Below are positions 8,435-16,756 of a stretch of 64,000 bases of DNA, piece by piece; position 1 is the stretch's first letter; each line of letters begins with the position of its first letter. A model generated the notes under the pieces. The model was not told where the DNA came from and searched no databases. It saw only the letters and a list, made by a program, of their open reading frames with translations. The DNA comes from Nocardia fusca NBRC 14340 (GTDB taxonomy: Bacteria; Actinomycetota; Actinomycetes; Mycobacteriales; Mycobacteriaceae). The stretch covers positions 1 to 64,000 of the forward strand of contig NZ_BDCU01000051.1 of the NCBI RefSeq assembly GCF_001618425.1, read 5' to 3'. A program made the translations under genes and the position numbers.

Positions 8435-9583
8435 TCATCGGAGCCTAGCGCTCCGACGGCGGCGGTAGGCTGCCATCCGCCCCGCGGTACGGGGAAGCCG
8501 GACCCGCCGGTCCGGACCCATACGGTCGATGACAGAAGCCGGGTACCGGCGCAATGCCGTCATCAGTTCCCGTTTTCGTGCGGCGGTGAGGTTCCGGTAA
8601 TAGCTGCCCGAAATCGCGCAATCCATCGCCCACAGCATTCGGATGTCCGGTCCGGCGCCGGCCACCAGCATCCGGCAGTATGCCTCCACCGCCCCCATCC
8701 GGCGCAGATCCTCGAACTCGTGGACACCGGCTTGTGCGAGCAGCTCGGCGGCGTGCCGGCCCACGCGCCACTGTCCGTCCCGCCATTCGAGGACCTTCAG
8801 ATGTGCGGTGCCGCGGAATACGGCGGCGGTCTCCCAGATCTCGGGGCGTAGCGAGCTCGGGTCGGCACCGACGCCGACACGTCGCAGAACGGCGCGGCGG
8901 GCCTGCCCGGCAGTATCGACCATGTGGTGGAACCGGCGAAAGATCTGGACCTCGCCGCTGATCCATCTGTGGTGGTCGTCGAGGTAGGTGTAGTCGGTGC
9001 CGTAGGCGTCGGTGTCCATGGCGGCGATGCTCAGCGCCCAGTCCCGGCATTCGGCGGGGGAGGAGGGGGTCACCACGATCGCGCCCTTCACCCGTGTGGT
9101 CCGGCCGCGCCGGGGCGCCCAGGGGGGCGCGTAGGCGGCGGTGGCCAGTCCGCGGGTTCGCCAGCGCACGGTGCCCTCCGGCGCGGTGCGCAGGGGTAAT
9201 CTGCGCACGAGTTCCCGGGCCGCCCGCGGCGTGAGGCGGGTACACCAGCCCGGAACGAGCAGAACCGGGTCCGCCGGGTCGGCTTCGAAGGGGGTCGGAG
9301 TGAGGAACGGACGGTCGATCAGCAACACCGTCGCTGGGCGTGCCTGATACGACAGGCCCCACAACAGGGTTGCCAGCAGCCGGGAGCCGTGGTCGTCGGA
9401 GAGCAGATGCCAAGTGCCGTGGAAGTAGTTGGTGCTGAAGCGGGCGGTGGTACCCGGGCGCAGCGAGATCACGGTATGGCTACGTCCGTCCAACCGCAGC
9501 GACCGGCGGTGCAACTTCATCCCGTCACCGACGATCCGCGCGCTCCCGGGGAGTTGCTGCTTCACTGTGCTCATCGTGTCCAT
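8435..9583 (-). CDS. Uncharacterised protein with C-terminal TfoX_C-like helix-hairpin-helix domain
   Basis: 382 aa. Residues about 280-350 (LLAQAGVHEFEDLRRMGAVEAYCRML, then a LLWAMDCAISGSYYRNL-type helix and ARKRELM) match the TfoX C-terminal domain, a small helix-hairpin-helix module found in competence regulator Sxy/TfoX and in many stand-alone proteins. The first 270 residues were not recognised: a Trp/Arg-rich region with FHGTWHLLSDDHGSR, a VVTPSSPAECRDWALSIAAMD segment and a Tyr/Asp/His-rich patch. No signal peptide or membrane segment is seen. The pairing of an unknown domain with TfoX_C is unusual. MSTVKQ, three codons later, is an alternative start. Confidence 0.7.
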   Translation of the reverse strand: MDTMSTVKQQLPGSARIVGDGMKLHRRSLRLDGRSHTVISLRPGTTARFSTNYFHGTWHLLSDDHGSRLLATLLWGLSYQARPATVLLIDRPFLTPTPFEADPADPVLLVPGWCTRLTPRAARELVRRLPLRTAPEGTVRWRTRGLATAAYAPPWAPRRGRTTRVKGAIVVTPSSPAECRDWALSIAAMDTDAYGTDYTYLDDHHRWISGEVQIFRRFHHMVDTAGQARRAVLRRVGVGADPSSLRPEIWETAAVFRGTAHLKVLEWRDGQWRVGRHAAELLAQAGVHEFEDLRRMGAVEAYCRMLVAGAGPDIRMLWAMDCAISGSYYRNLTAARKRELMTALRRYPASVIDRMGPDRRVRLPRTAGRMAAYRRRRSARLR

Positions 9584-9806
9584 GAAGCCCTACAGCGGTA
9601 CTTGTGCTCAATTGATTTTCGAAGACTCCGGGCCGACTCCGGTTCAGAGGGGCTCGCAGCGCGAACGTATGCGACGGTGACCATCCGGTGAATTCACCGC
9701 CCGGTGCGCTTCGTTTCGGCCGCTGGTAGCGCGAAACCTGCCTACGATCCGGTGGTCCCATCGTCCCGGGCCGTGACCGGGCCCATATCGGAGCCGGAGG
9801 ACCGAG

Positions 9807-10673
9807 TTGTTGCGCCGGGTTCTCGCCGAGATGCACCAGCGTGCGCGTGCGGTCGGCGCCGATTTCGGGCGTGCCTCCGAGCAGCCGCTGCGAAAGGTGA
9901 GTGATGAGCTCGACCTGGCGGCCGACACTCTGGAGGGCAGTGAACGCAGGATCGCAGGCGCTGCTCTCGGGCGGGAAGGGGAAGTCCTGGCGGGGGTGCC
10001 TGGCCGCGGTTCGCCGGAATTCGCCGCCGACACCGCGGACCCGGCCATGGTCGTCGCCGATGGGCTGCATCGGATCCATCTGTCGGGGGCCAAGGCGATG
10101 TGGACGAATTTCCTGCCCCGGTTCATCTCTAACCGAAAGTTCGAGCAGTGGATCACCGCGAGAACCGAGGGGCCGCTGCCGCCACTGGATTCCGGGTCCG
10201 GCTGGAATTGCTGGGAGATGATCCTGTGGGTGGGCGCGGACACGGGCGTGCTGACACATGCGCAGATCCGGAAGCAGTACGCGTCGATCCTGGGCAGGAG
10301 GGCGCAGCGGGATCGGCAGCGCGGGTTCTTACCGCGAGGCTTTCAGAAGCAGATGCGGGAGACGATGCTGCCGCACGGAACGCAGGACCTCGATATGAGA
10401 GACCCCGACGGCCCGCGGCCCGGTCGTAGCGACCTGATCGTCTGGCAGGGACTGGAGGGAGGGAACGCTCATACCGCGATGGCGACCGGGCGGCTCATCG
10501 GTCCGGATCGGGACCCGGAGGTCTACTCGTTCTGGCCACCGCCCACCGGGCCGCTGGTGCCCGGGACGGTGACAGATGCTGTACAGATCACCACCGTCAA
10601 GGCGTTGACGCCGTATGCCGACGGCCCGGGCATACCCGCGCAGCCGATCCGGTACGGCCGGGGCCCCTGGTAG
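9807..10673 (+). CDS. Candidate papain-like-fold protein, possible toxin or effector
   Basis: A TTG start preceded by GGAGGA gives 288 aa. The first ~85 residues are helical and charged. The rest resembles a papain/NlpC-P60-like cysteine fold: WNCWEMILW (Cys135 at a helix start), a strand plus histidine in GGNAHTAMATG (His222), and VYSFWP (239-244), the usual Cys-His order. Such domains occur in amidases, transglutaminase-like enzymes and polymorphic toxin tips. No signal peptide, WXG or pre-toxin domain is visible and no immunity gene is adjacent: the next gene is convergent and encodes a DUF1540 protein. The assignment is by motif only. Confidence 0.6.
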   Translation: MLRRVLAEMHQRARAVGADFGRASEQPLRKVSDELDLAADTLEGSERRIAGAALGREGEVLAGVPGRGSPEFAADTADPAMVVADGLHRIHLSGAKAMWTNFLPRFISNRKFEQWITARTEGPLPPLDSGSGWNCWEMILWVGADTGVLTHAQIRKQYASILGRRAQRDRQRGFLPRGFQKQMRETMLPHGTQDLDMRDPDGPRPGRSDLIVWQGLEGGNAHTAMATGRLIGPDRDPEVYSFWPPPTGPLVPGTVTDAVQITTVKALTPYADGPGIPAQPIRYGRGPW

Positions 10674-10693
10674 CCGTGGCGTGGTCGGCCGGA

Positions 10694-10993
10694 TCAGCGC
10701 GGGGCGTAGGTCATGCAGTGGGCGGTGTGGTCGGTGCTGCCCGGGCCGACCCGGATCTCGCCCGCGGTGCACTCGAGGTCGGTGTTGTAGGCGCAGTCGG
10801 TGCGCTGGCAGGCACCGACCATGCTGGTGACGGTGTCGAGACCGCCTTTGGTCGCCAGTGGTATGAAGGTCGCGCAGTCGGCGCTGCCGTTATGTCCGGT
10901 GACGTTGATCGCGTACGCGTGACATCCGTCGTGGTTGTACGAACAGCTGTTCACTGTGCATTCGCTGACGTGCGGCATTTCCATGGTGGTCAT
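10694..10993 (-). CDS. DUF1540 family cysteine-rich protein
   Basis: 99 aa from the ATG at 10993, which has GGAGG 10 nt upstream. Two copies of a four-cysteine module are visible; the first is C-x4-C-x6-C-x15-C with the typical SYNHDGCHAYAINV core, the second GAC-TDC-LEC-AHC with CMTYAP at the end. This double pattern defines DUF1540, a family of small proteins thought to bind metal, probably zinc, through the cysteines. Function is unknown. It is convergent with the papain-like candidate. Confidence 0.85.
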   Translation of the reverse strand: MTTMEMPHVSECTVNSCSYNHDGCHAYAINVTGHNGSADCATFIPLATKGGLDTVTSMVGACQRTDCAYNTDLECTAGEIRVGPGSTDHTAHCMTYAPR

Positions 10994-11177
10994 GTGCTGC
11001 GTCCTCCGGAAGGGTTCGGGGGTCTTGCTCATGCGGCTACCGCCGTATACCGGTTGCAATGGGGTCGAGCATCTCATTATGGCGCTCTGTCCGCTGTTCG
11101 GGCGGCGCATTCGGAGGCGGCGCCAGAACGTAGCGAAATGGTTGCCGAATGGGGGGTCCCCCGTTGCCGGACCATTA

Positions 11178-11208
11178 TGTGAACGGCATTTACTAAAACC
11201 TGTTCACA
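11178..11208. promoter_or_regulatory. KstR-like operator upstream of cyp125
   Basis: TAAAACCTGTTCAC at 11194-11207 fits the published KstR consensus TnnAACnnGTTnnA except for the last base. It overlaps a wider inverted repeat, TGTGAAC (11178-11184) and GTTCACA (11202-11208). KstR represses cholesterol-catabolic genes, and CYP125 is a classical member of that regulon, so place and partner agree. Confidence 0.65.
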
Positions 11209-11250
11209 AAATCGTTGTGGTGTGGTTCACTCCTCGGGAGAGGGTTCCTG

Positions 11251-11348
11251 CATGTACCAGCTCATAAGGAGGCACGATGATGCGATACCTCCGCCTTCGC
11301 TACGGCCTCCGCGAACCGCATGTACCAGCTCATAAGGAGGCACGATGA
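11251..11348 (+). repeat. Two identical 30-bp direct repeats carrying RBS and start codon
   Basis: A perfect 30-bp sequence beginning CATGTACCAGCTCATAAGGA occurs at 11251-11280 and again at 11319-11348, 68 bp apart. Each copy contains AAGGAGG and an ATG; the second is the start region of the P450, the first starts a 23-codon ORF. The intervening 38 bp are not repeated. Confidence 0.95.
11277..11348 (+). CDS. 23-residue leader ORF translationally coupled to cyp125
   Basis: An ATG with the same AAGGAGG and spacing as the P450 opens a 23-codon frame (MMRYLRLRYGLREP...) whose TGA overlaps the P450 ATG as ATGA. Six arginines and a Leu/Tyr-rich start give no known domain. Ribosomes ending here could restart at the P450, so it may tune its translation. 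It may equally be a by-product of the repeat duplication. Expression is not shown by sequence alone. Confidence 0.5.
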   Translation: MMRYLRLRYGLREPHVPAHKEAR

Positions 11349-12568
11349 CCAGTGGTCTCGCCCATGACTTCGATTTCACCGATCCCGACCTGTTGGCGGC
11401 CCGGCTGCCCATCGAGGAATGGGCCGAACTGCGCCGGACCGCGCCCGTGTGGTGGGTCGATCAGCCGGACGGGGTCAGCGGGTTCGACGACGGCGGCTAC
11501 TGGGTGGTCAGCAAACTCGAACACATCAAGGAGATCTCGAAGAACTCCGAGGTCTTCTCCACCCACGCCAATACCGCGGTGATCCGCTTCAACGGCGATA
11601 TCGCCCGCGAGGAGATCGATATCCAGCGCGCGATGCTGGTCAACACCGACCCGCCCGAGCACGACAAACTGCGCCGCATCATCTCCCGCGGCTTCACCCC
11701 GCGCGCCGTGCAGAGCCTGCGCGACGCCCTGCACGAGCGGGCCGAGCGGATCGTGCACGAGGCCAAGCGGACCGGTGGCGGTGACTTCGTCCAGCAGGTC
11801 GCCTGTGAGCTGCCGCTACAGGCCATCGCCGAACTGCTCGGGGTGCCGCAGGAAGACCGCGGCAAGCTGTTCGAGTGGTCGAACCAGATGATGGGCTACG
11901 ACGACCCCGAATACGCCGACAGCTACAAAATGGCCAACGCGCAGGTGATGGGGTACGCCTGGAATCTGGCCGAAGAGCGCCGCGGTTGCCCGGCCGACGA
12001 CATCATCAGCCAGCTGCTCAGCGCCGATATCGACGGCGAGGCGCTGAGTTCGGAGGAATTCGCCTGGTTCGTCATCCTGCTGGCGGTGGCCGGTAACGAA
12101 ACCACCCGTAATGCCACCACCCACGGTATGAAGGCTTTCGTGGACAATCCGGAGCAATGGGAGCTGTACCGGGCCGAGCGTCCGCGCACCGCCCCCGACG
12201 AGATCGTGCGCTGGGCCACCCCGGTCATCGCGTTCCAGCGGACCACTCTGCAGGACACGGAGATCGGCGGGCAGGCCATCGCCAAGGGGCAGCGGGTGGG
12301 CCTGTTCTACGCGTCGGCCAACTTCGACGAGGACCACTTCACCAAGCCGTTCGAATTCGATGTCACCCGCAACCCGAACCCGCACGTCGGCTTCGGCGGC
12401 ACCGGTACCCACTATTGCGTCGGCGCCAACCTGGCCCGTCTGCAACTGGACCTGATCTTCAACGCCATCGCCGACGTGATGCCGAACCTGCGTCAGGTCG
12501 CCGAACCCGTTCGGCTACGGTCGGGTTGGCTGAACGGAATCAAGAACTGGCAGGTCGCATACGAATGA
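11345..12568 (+). CDS. cyp125: Cytochrome P450, CYP125 family (steroid side-chain hydroxylase type)
   Basis: 407 aa. P450 hallmarks: I-helix AGNETT (249-254), EIVR (286-289) and the heme loop FGGTGTHYCVG with Cys358. Long stretches match the mycobacterial CYP125A1 as remembered, such as DIAREEI, IISRGFTPRAV, CELPLQAIA, LLGVPQEDRGKLF and the C-terminal RLRSGWLNGIKNWQV. CYP125 oxidises C26/C27 of cholesterol or cholestenone at the start of side-chain degradation, with electrons from ferredoxin partners not found here. A KstR-like site and a leader ORF precede it, and a TetR gene overlaps its stop by 4 nt (ATGA). The steroid role is inferred from family membership; the exact substrate may differ. 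Confidence 0.88.
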   Translation: MTSGLAHDFDFTDPDLLAARLPIEEWAELRRTAPVWWVDQPDGVSGFDDGGYWVVSKLEHIKEISKNSEVFSTHANTAVIRFNGDIAREEIDIQRAMLVNTDPPEHDKLRRIISRGFTPRAVQSLRDALHERAERIVHEAKRTGGGDFVQQVACELPLQAIAELLGVPQEDRGKLFEWSNQMMGYDDPEYADSYKMANAQVMGYAWNLAEERRGCPADDIISQLLSADIDGEALSSEEFAWFVILLAVAGNETTRNATTHGMKAFVDNPEQWELYRAERPRTAPDEIVRWATPVIAFQRTTLQDTEIGGQAIAKGQRVGLFYASANFDEDHFTKPFEFDVTRNPNPHVGFGGTGTHYCVGANLARLQLDLIFNAIADVMPNLRQVAEPVRLRSGWLNGIKNWQVAYE

Positions 12569-13299
12569 CACAACCCGCCCGGCGGGGCCGGATGCCCGCG
12601 GTCAGTGACGCGGACATCCGGCGCGTGGCTGTGGAGCTATTGGTCGCACAGGGAGCGGAGGCGCTGACCCTGCGCGCCATCGCGCGGGAACTCGGGATCA
12701 CCGCTCCCGCCCTCTACCGCTACTACCCGTCCCGCGAGGAGCTGCTGGTCGCGTTACGGCGCGATATCTGTATCCGGCTGGCCGAGGACCTCGGGGCGCA
12801 GGTGGCCGAACTACCGGACGACGGAGTGGTCCGGTTGTTCGCCATCTGCCGGGCGTTCCGGCGCTGGGCGCTGGCCCACCGCAACGAATTCACCCTGGTG
12901 TTCGCCTCGCCGGCGGCCGGCGGCCCGGGTACCGTGCGGCGTTTCGACGAGGCGTTCGGGCTGGTGTTCCTGGAAGCCGCGGGTAAGTTGCTCGCGGCCT
13001 ACGATCTGGCGACTCCGCCGACCGAATCGATTCCCGAGGCGCTACGCACCGACCTGCTCGCGTTCCAGAACGAGCTGCTGGGGCTGCTCGCCGGCTCGGA
13101 GCAGAAGTTTCCGTCCGAGAAATTCGACCTCGGGGTGGCGTATCTGATGATGACGGTCTGGGTCCGGCTCTACGGCCACGTCACGCTGGAGGTGTTCGGT
13201 AATTACCCGATGCCGGTGAGCGACCCGGATGTGCTGTTCGATGCGGTACTCACCGACCTCGCCGCCGGGATGGGTCTCACCACGGGTGAGGCGGGGTAG
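12565..13299 (+). CDS. TetR-family regulator co-transcribed with cyp125
   Basis: 244 aa from the ATG that overlaps the P450 stop. The helix-turn-helix spans about residues 14-58 (LRAIARELGITAPALYRYYPSREELL), and the C-terminal half has the WHG-type pattern (FRRWALAHRNEFTLVF). The position says it is made with the P450 and may sense a steroid-derived ligand or act on this operon; no palindrome specific to it was seen besides the KstR-like site. It is not KstR itself, judged by the C-terminal type. Confidence 0.88.
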   Translation: MTQPARRGRMPAVSDADIRRVAVELLVAQGAEALTLRAIARELGITAPALYRYYPSREELLVALRRDICIRLAEDLGAQVAELPDDGVVRLFAICRAFRRWALAHRNEFTLVFASPAAGGPGTVRRFDEAFGLVFLEAAGKLLAAYDLATPPTESIPEALRTDLLAFQNELLGLLAGSEQKFPSEKFDLGVAYLMMTVWVRLYGHVTLEVFGNYPMPVSDPDVLFDAVLTDLAAGMGLTTGEAG

Positions 13300-13313
13300 G
13301 CCGGTTCGCCCGG

Positions 13314-13934
13314 TCAGGCCATTTCCGGGACCCGCAGATGGGCGAGTGCCAGTTCGAACTCCCGCACGTCGAGAGCTTCGACGCCGGTCCGCCGGGCAGC
13401 GTCGACCCGCAGCGACGCCGACTGCTCACGGCCGGCTCGCATCGCCGCGGCACTGTCGTAACTGGTGCACGAGACGGCGCGGCCGGACCTCCGGTTGACC
13501 ATCAGACTCGCACTGCAGAAGCCCTCCAGGTCCTCCATGGCGGGCAGGGTGTCGGCCTTGTAGATCTCGATGGCCGAATCGAGACGGCTCGGATCGGTTT
13601 TCACCCAGGTCGCGCGCACGCATGCGCCCTCATCCGCGTGATGAGCTCGATGCAAACCCGCGATTTCCCATTCCTCGATCTGTGCGCCACCGCGGAACGT
13701 AGCGAGTGCGCGGTCGCGAATCGGACCGACCTGCTCCCTGCTGTCGTGCATCGCCTCCTCGGACTCCCACGCACTGGTGGCGATACAGTGCCCGTTGTCC
13801 CGGTCGACCAGCAGCGACAGCCCGATACATCCGGGGATCTCCCGTAAGGCGGGCAGCACGACATCGCGCATATGTGCGATCCCGGCGTCGATAGCGGAGG
13901 GTTGCCCCTGAATAGTGGTGGATCGCGCGAACAT
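13314..13934 (-). CDS. Tandem ABM-fold (antibiotic biosynthesis monooxygenase-like) protein
   Basis: 206 aa from the ATG at 13934, with GAGGAGG 7 nt upstream. Two ferredoxin-like repeats are visible: residues ~1-95 (MFARSTTIQG, ALREIPGCIGLSLLVDR, CIATSAWESEEAM) and ~105-205 (ATWVKTDPSRL, EDLEGFCSASLMVNRRSG, SYDSAAAM). The DR.. and W/Y-x-S positions are typical of the ABM/Dabb superfamily, which includes small cofactor-free oxygenases and heme-degrading enzymes. The heme-degrading Asn/Trp pair cannot be confirmed. It is divergent from a secreted hydrolase. Confidence 0.8.
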   Translation of the reverse strand: MFARSTTIQGQPSAIDAGIAHMRDVVLPALREIPGCIGLSLLVDRDNGHCIATSAWESEEAMHDSREQVGPIRDRALATFRGGAQIEEWEIAGLHRAHHADEGACVRATWVKTDPSRLDSAIEIYKADTLPAMEDLEGFCSASLMVNRRSGRAVSCTSYDSAAAMRAGREQSASLRVDAARRTGVEALDVREFELALAHLRVPEMA

Positions 13935-14179
13935 GAGCCACCTCCTCTCTACTCGAGGCGGCGCCCCGGTGGCGCCACCGGTGTCCCCAACCCTGCTCTC
14001 CCTGCGCCGCGGTGGCAAGAGGTGTCCTCTCGCCACCGTCCACTGCCGCGGGCAATCGGGCTTTCGCGCGGACCCCATCCGGCTACACTGATCACCCGCG
14101 TCACCTGTGCGGCGCTGCGCCAGCGCGCGCCGAACTGCTCGAATTCGTGAAAAACCGAACGAGACGGGACAGGGAACCA

Positions 14180-14983
14180 ATGACCATCATTCGCACGCTG
14201 CGTACCGTTCTGCTGAGCCTGATCATCGCCCTTGTCACCACGGCCGCCGTCGCGATGCCCGCCCGGGCCGCGCCGCGGCCCACCGTGGTCCTGGTGCACG
14301 GCGCGTTCGCCGACCCGACCAGTTGGAACGGGGTCGCCGCGCGACTGCGTGGGCAGGGTTACGCGGTGCTGACACCGGTGAACCCGCTGCGCGGCCCGGC
14401 CCACGATTCGGCCGCCGTCCAGCGCACCCTCGACACCGTCGACGGGCCCATCGTGCTGGTCGGGCACTCCTACGGCGGGTCCGTGATCAGCAATGTGCAC
14501 GACCCCGACGTCGTCTCCATGGTCTACGTCGCGGCCTTCGCGCCGACCCAGGGTGAATTCGCGCAGCAGGCACTGGACCCGGTGCGGTTCCCGGGCAGTC
14601 GGCTGCTGCCCCCCGCGCTGCAAGTGAAGGTCGTCGACGATCCGCAGGGCATCGCGGGACGCAATCTCGACGGCTATGTGGCGCCCGAATACTTCCACGA
14701 CGTCTTCGCGCAGGATGTCGACGACGCCACCGCCGCCGATATGCTCGCCCACCAGCAATCGGTCGCCCTGGCCGCCAATCTGGAACCCTCCGGTGCACCG
14801 TCGTGGTCGGGTGAGCGCATCTGGTACCTGGTCTCCGCGCAGGACCGAATCATCCCGCCGGCCTCGCAGCGTTTCATGGCCGGCCGGATGGGCGCGCAGA
14901 CCAGCGAACTGGATGCGTCCCACGCCTCGCTGGTCTCGCGGCCGGACGCGGTGGCCGCGGCGATCGTGACCGCGGCGGGCTGA
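14180..14983 (+). CDS. Secreted alpha/beta hydrolase
   Basis: 267 aa with a signal peptide (hydrophobic LLSLIIALVTTAAVA, then an ARA-type cleavage site near residue 30). The mature part is an alpha/beta hydrolase: HGAFADPTSWN oxyanion loop, nucleophile serine in GHSYGGS, the acid in SAQDR and the catalytic His in DASHASL. The domain resembles the EstC/salicylate-esterase subgroup in which short esters are cleaved. The start is the ATG after AGGGA. Substrate unknown; the secreted form suggests an extracellular lipid or ester. Confidence 0.87.
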   Translation: MTIIRTLRTVLLSLIIALVTTAAVAMPARAAPRPTVVLVHGAFADPTSWNGVAARLRGQGYAVLTPVNPLRGPAHDSAAVQRTLDTVDGPIVLVGHSYGGSVISNVHDPDVVSMVYVAAFAPTQGEFAQQALDPVRFPGSRLLPPALQVKVVDDPQGIAGRNLDGYVAPEYFHDVFAQDVDDATAADMLAHQQSVALAANLEPSGAPSWSGERIWYLVSAQDRIIPPASQRFMAGRMGAQTSELDASHASLVSRPDAVAAAIVTAAG

Positions 14984-15028
14984 TCTCCCGGACCGGGCGG
15001 CCGGACAAGCGGCCGCCCGGCCCGGCGC

Positions 15029-16005
15029 TCAGACCAGCTGATCCACGACCGTCGGCGCCAGGCGCAGCGCGGTGGTCATACCGATACCGGAGGTCACCGA
15101 GACGACGCGGATACCGGTTGCGGGCGCGGCCACGAGGAAATCGGTCTCCGGCGAATCCGCGTAGACCCCGCGCCACCGCCGCCGCACCGACAGCTCACCG
15201 GCCGAGAAGAGCCGGGCGCCTTCGCGCAGCACCAGATCCGCGATGTCTTCTTCGTCGAAGGGCAGATGGGTGCGGGCGTAGTGATGGGTGTCGCCGAGGA
15301 CCACCGAACCGTCGGGGCGCTGGTGAGCATCAGGTTCATCACGGCGTCCAGCGTTTCGGGCGCCCGGTCGGTGATCTCGCGCCGCACCACGGCGGCGGAG
15401 GCGGTGGCGCCCAGACCGCCGTAGCGCAGCATGGAGTAGCCGGTGAGGATCGCCGGTTCGATGCGGATATCACCGGGTGGCGCCACCTCCATCATCTGGA
15501 GCCGGCAGCGGCGCACGCCGTGCTCTTCGGCGATCACCGGGAAGAGGCGGTCGATATCGTGGCCGGCCGCGTGCACGATCGCGGTCGCGGCCAGATCGCC
15601 GCGCGCGGTGTGCACGGCACCTTCGGATACGGCGCCCACCTGGGTGTTCCAGACGAATTCGACGCCGCGCGACGCCGGCCGGGCGGCCAGGGCCGGTATT
15701 GCGGCGCGCGGATCGACCCGCAGGTCGAGCGCCAGATGGGCGCCGCCGAGGATATCGCTGCCGGGGTCGCCGGCCGGCGGGAAGAGCCGGGCCGTCCCGG
15801 CGCGGTCCAGCAGCCGTACCTCGCCGGTGCCGCGTTCGGCCGCGAACTCCTCCAGGACCCCGAGCTCGGCGGCGGTCCGGGCCACCACCACGGTGTCGGC
15901 CCGGCTGATCTCGAACCCCGCCTGCTCCGCCAGCCGCAGCCACTTCTCCCGGGCCGACCAGGCGTAGTCGAGTGCGCGGCCGGTCTGCGGGGTTGTGCAG
16001 ATATG
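15029..16005 (-). pseudogene. Broken FAD-dependent oxidoreductase (DAO family), beheaded and frameshifted
   Basis: The reading frame gives a D-amino-acid-oxidase-type protein resembling the FAD oxidoreductases linked to phosphonate genes, but with two lesions. First, homology starts abruptly at GHICTTPQTG; the N-terminal ~40 residues with the GxGxxG FAD-binding motif are absent. Second, one base is missing near 15322: the frame leaves DAVMNLMLT and the natural continuation RPDGSVVLGDTHHY lies one frame over, running on to SGIGMTTALRLAP and the stop at 15029. Both halves keep normal codon bias, so decay is recent. The lost N terminus coincides with the lost N terminus of the adjacent GntR gene. 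Confidence 0.85.
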
Positions 16006-16611
16006 GCCCACGAAGGACTCATCGGCGGCGGGCAGGGCCGCCGGCCCGTGGTGCGCGATACCGCGGTCGGGCAACCCTTCGAAACGCTGCGCTCCTTCAC
16101 CGCATGGGCCGGACGCATCGGCCGGACCCCCGGCCAGCGCACCGTGGAGATCGCCCGCCGTGGTGCCTCGGCCGCCGCGGCGGCGGCCCTGCGGATGGCG
16201 GAGGGGGCGCCGGTGATCGAGGTGCTGCGGTTGCGGCTGCTCGACGGTGCGCCGGTGATGGTGGAACGCGCCGCCTTCGTCGAGCACGTCGGGCGGCTGC
16301 TGTTCGATTTCGATCCGGATACGGCGTCGATCTACGCCCACCTCGCCGACCGCGGTGTGGATCTGCAATCCGCCCGGCACACCATCGACGCGGTCGGCGC
16401 CGACGAGACCGACGCGGCGCTGCTGGGGGTCGCCCCGGGGACCCCGCTACTGCGGGAACGGCGGCACACCTCGTCCGCGGCCGGAGTCCCGCTCGAATAC
16501 GGCGAGGACCGCTACCGGCCGGACCGGGTGACCTTCACCATCGACAACGCCCGGCCGGCCGCGGCGGGCGCCGGACAGGAGCTGCGGGTTCGCAAAGACG
16601 CCGAAAAATGA
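16003..16611 (+). pseudogene. GntR/UTRA-type regulator missing its DNA-binding domain
   Basis: From about 16009 the plus strand encodes EGLIGGGQGRRPVV, the typical end of a GntR winged helix, followed by a complete UTRA ligand domain (RSFTAWAGRIGRTPGQRT to DRYRPDRVTFTIDNAR). The first two thirds of the helix-turn-helix are missing. An ATG at 16003 could start a 202-residue UTRA-only product, but there is no ribosome-binding site. UTRA regulators of the PhnF type normally bind phosphonate or sugar ligands; without the HTH this product cannot act as a conventional repressor. Confidence 0.8.
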
Positions 16612-16756
16612 GATCACCGACCGGGTGGCCGGTGCGGAATTACGTTCCGGTGCGATGGAATATCGGTGCGGGGCACGATGCGGCGCACCGATTGTGCGGC
16701 CCGCTCCGGCATCCCAGACTCTCTCTGATCGCATCGAAAAAGTCAGGGAGACAAGC

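Noticed and set aside
11251..11348. Direct repeats as a mobile-element footprint
   Set aside because: No inverted ends, transposase or target duplication; the repeat is a local copy of the translation start.
15118..16611. One 497-aa plus-strand protein ending in a UTRA domain
   Set aside because: The first ~295 codons are antisense to the oxidoreductase remnant; only the part from about 16003 is GntR-like.
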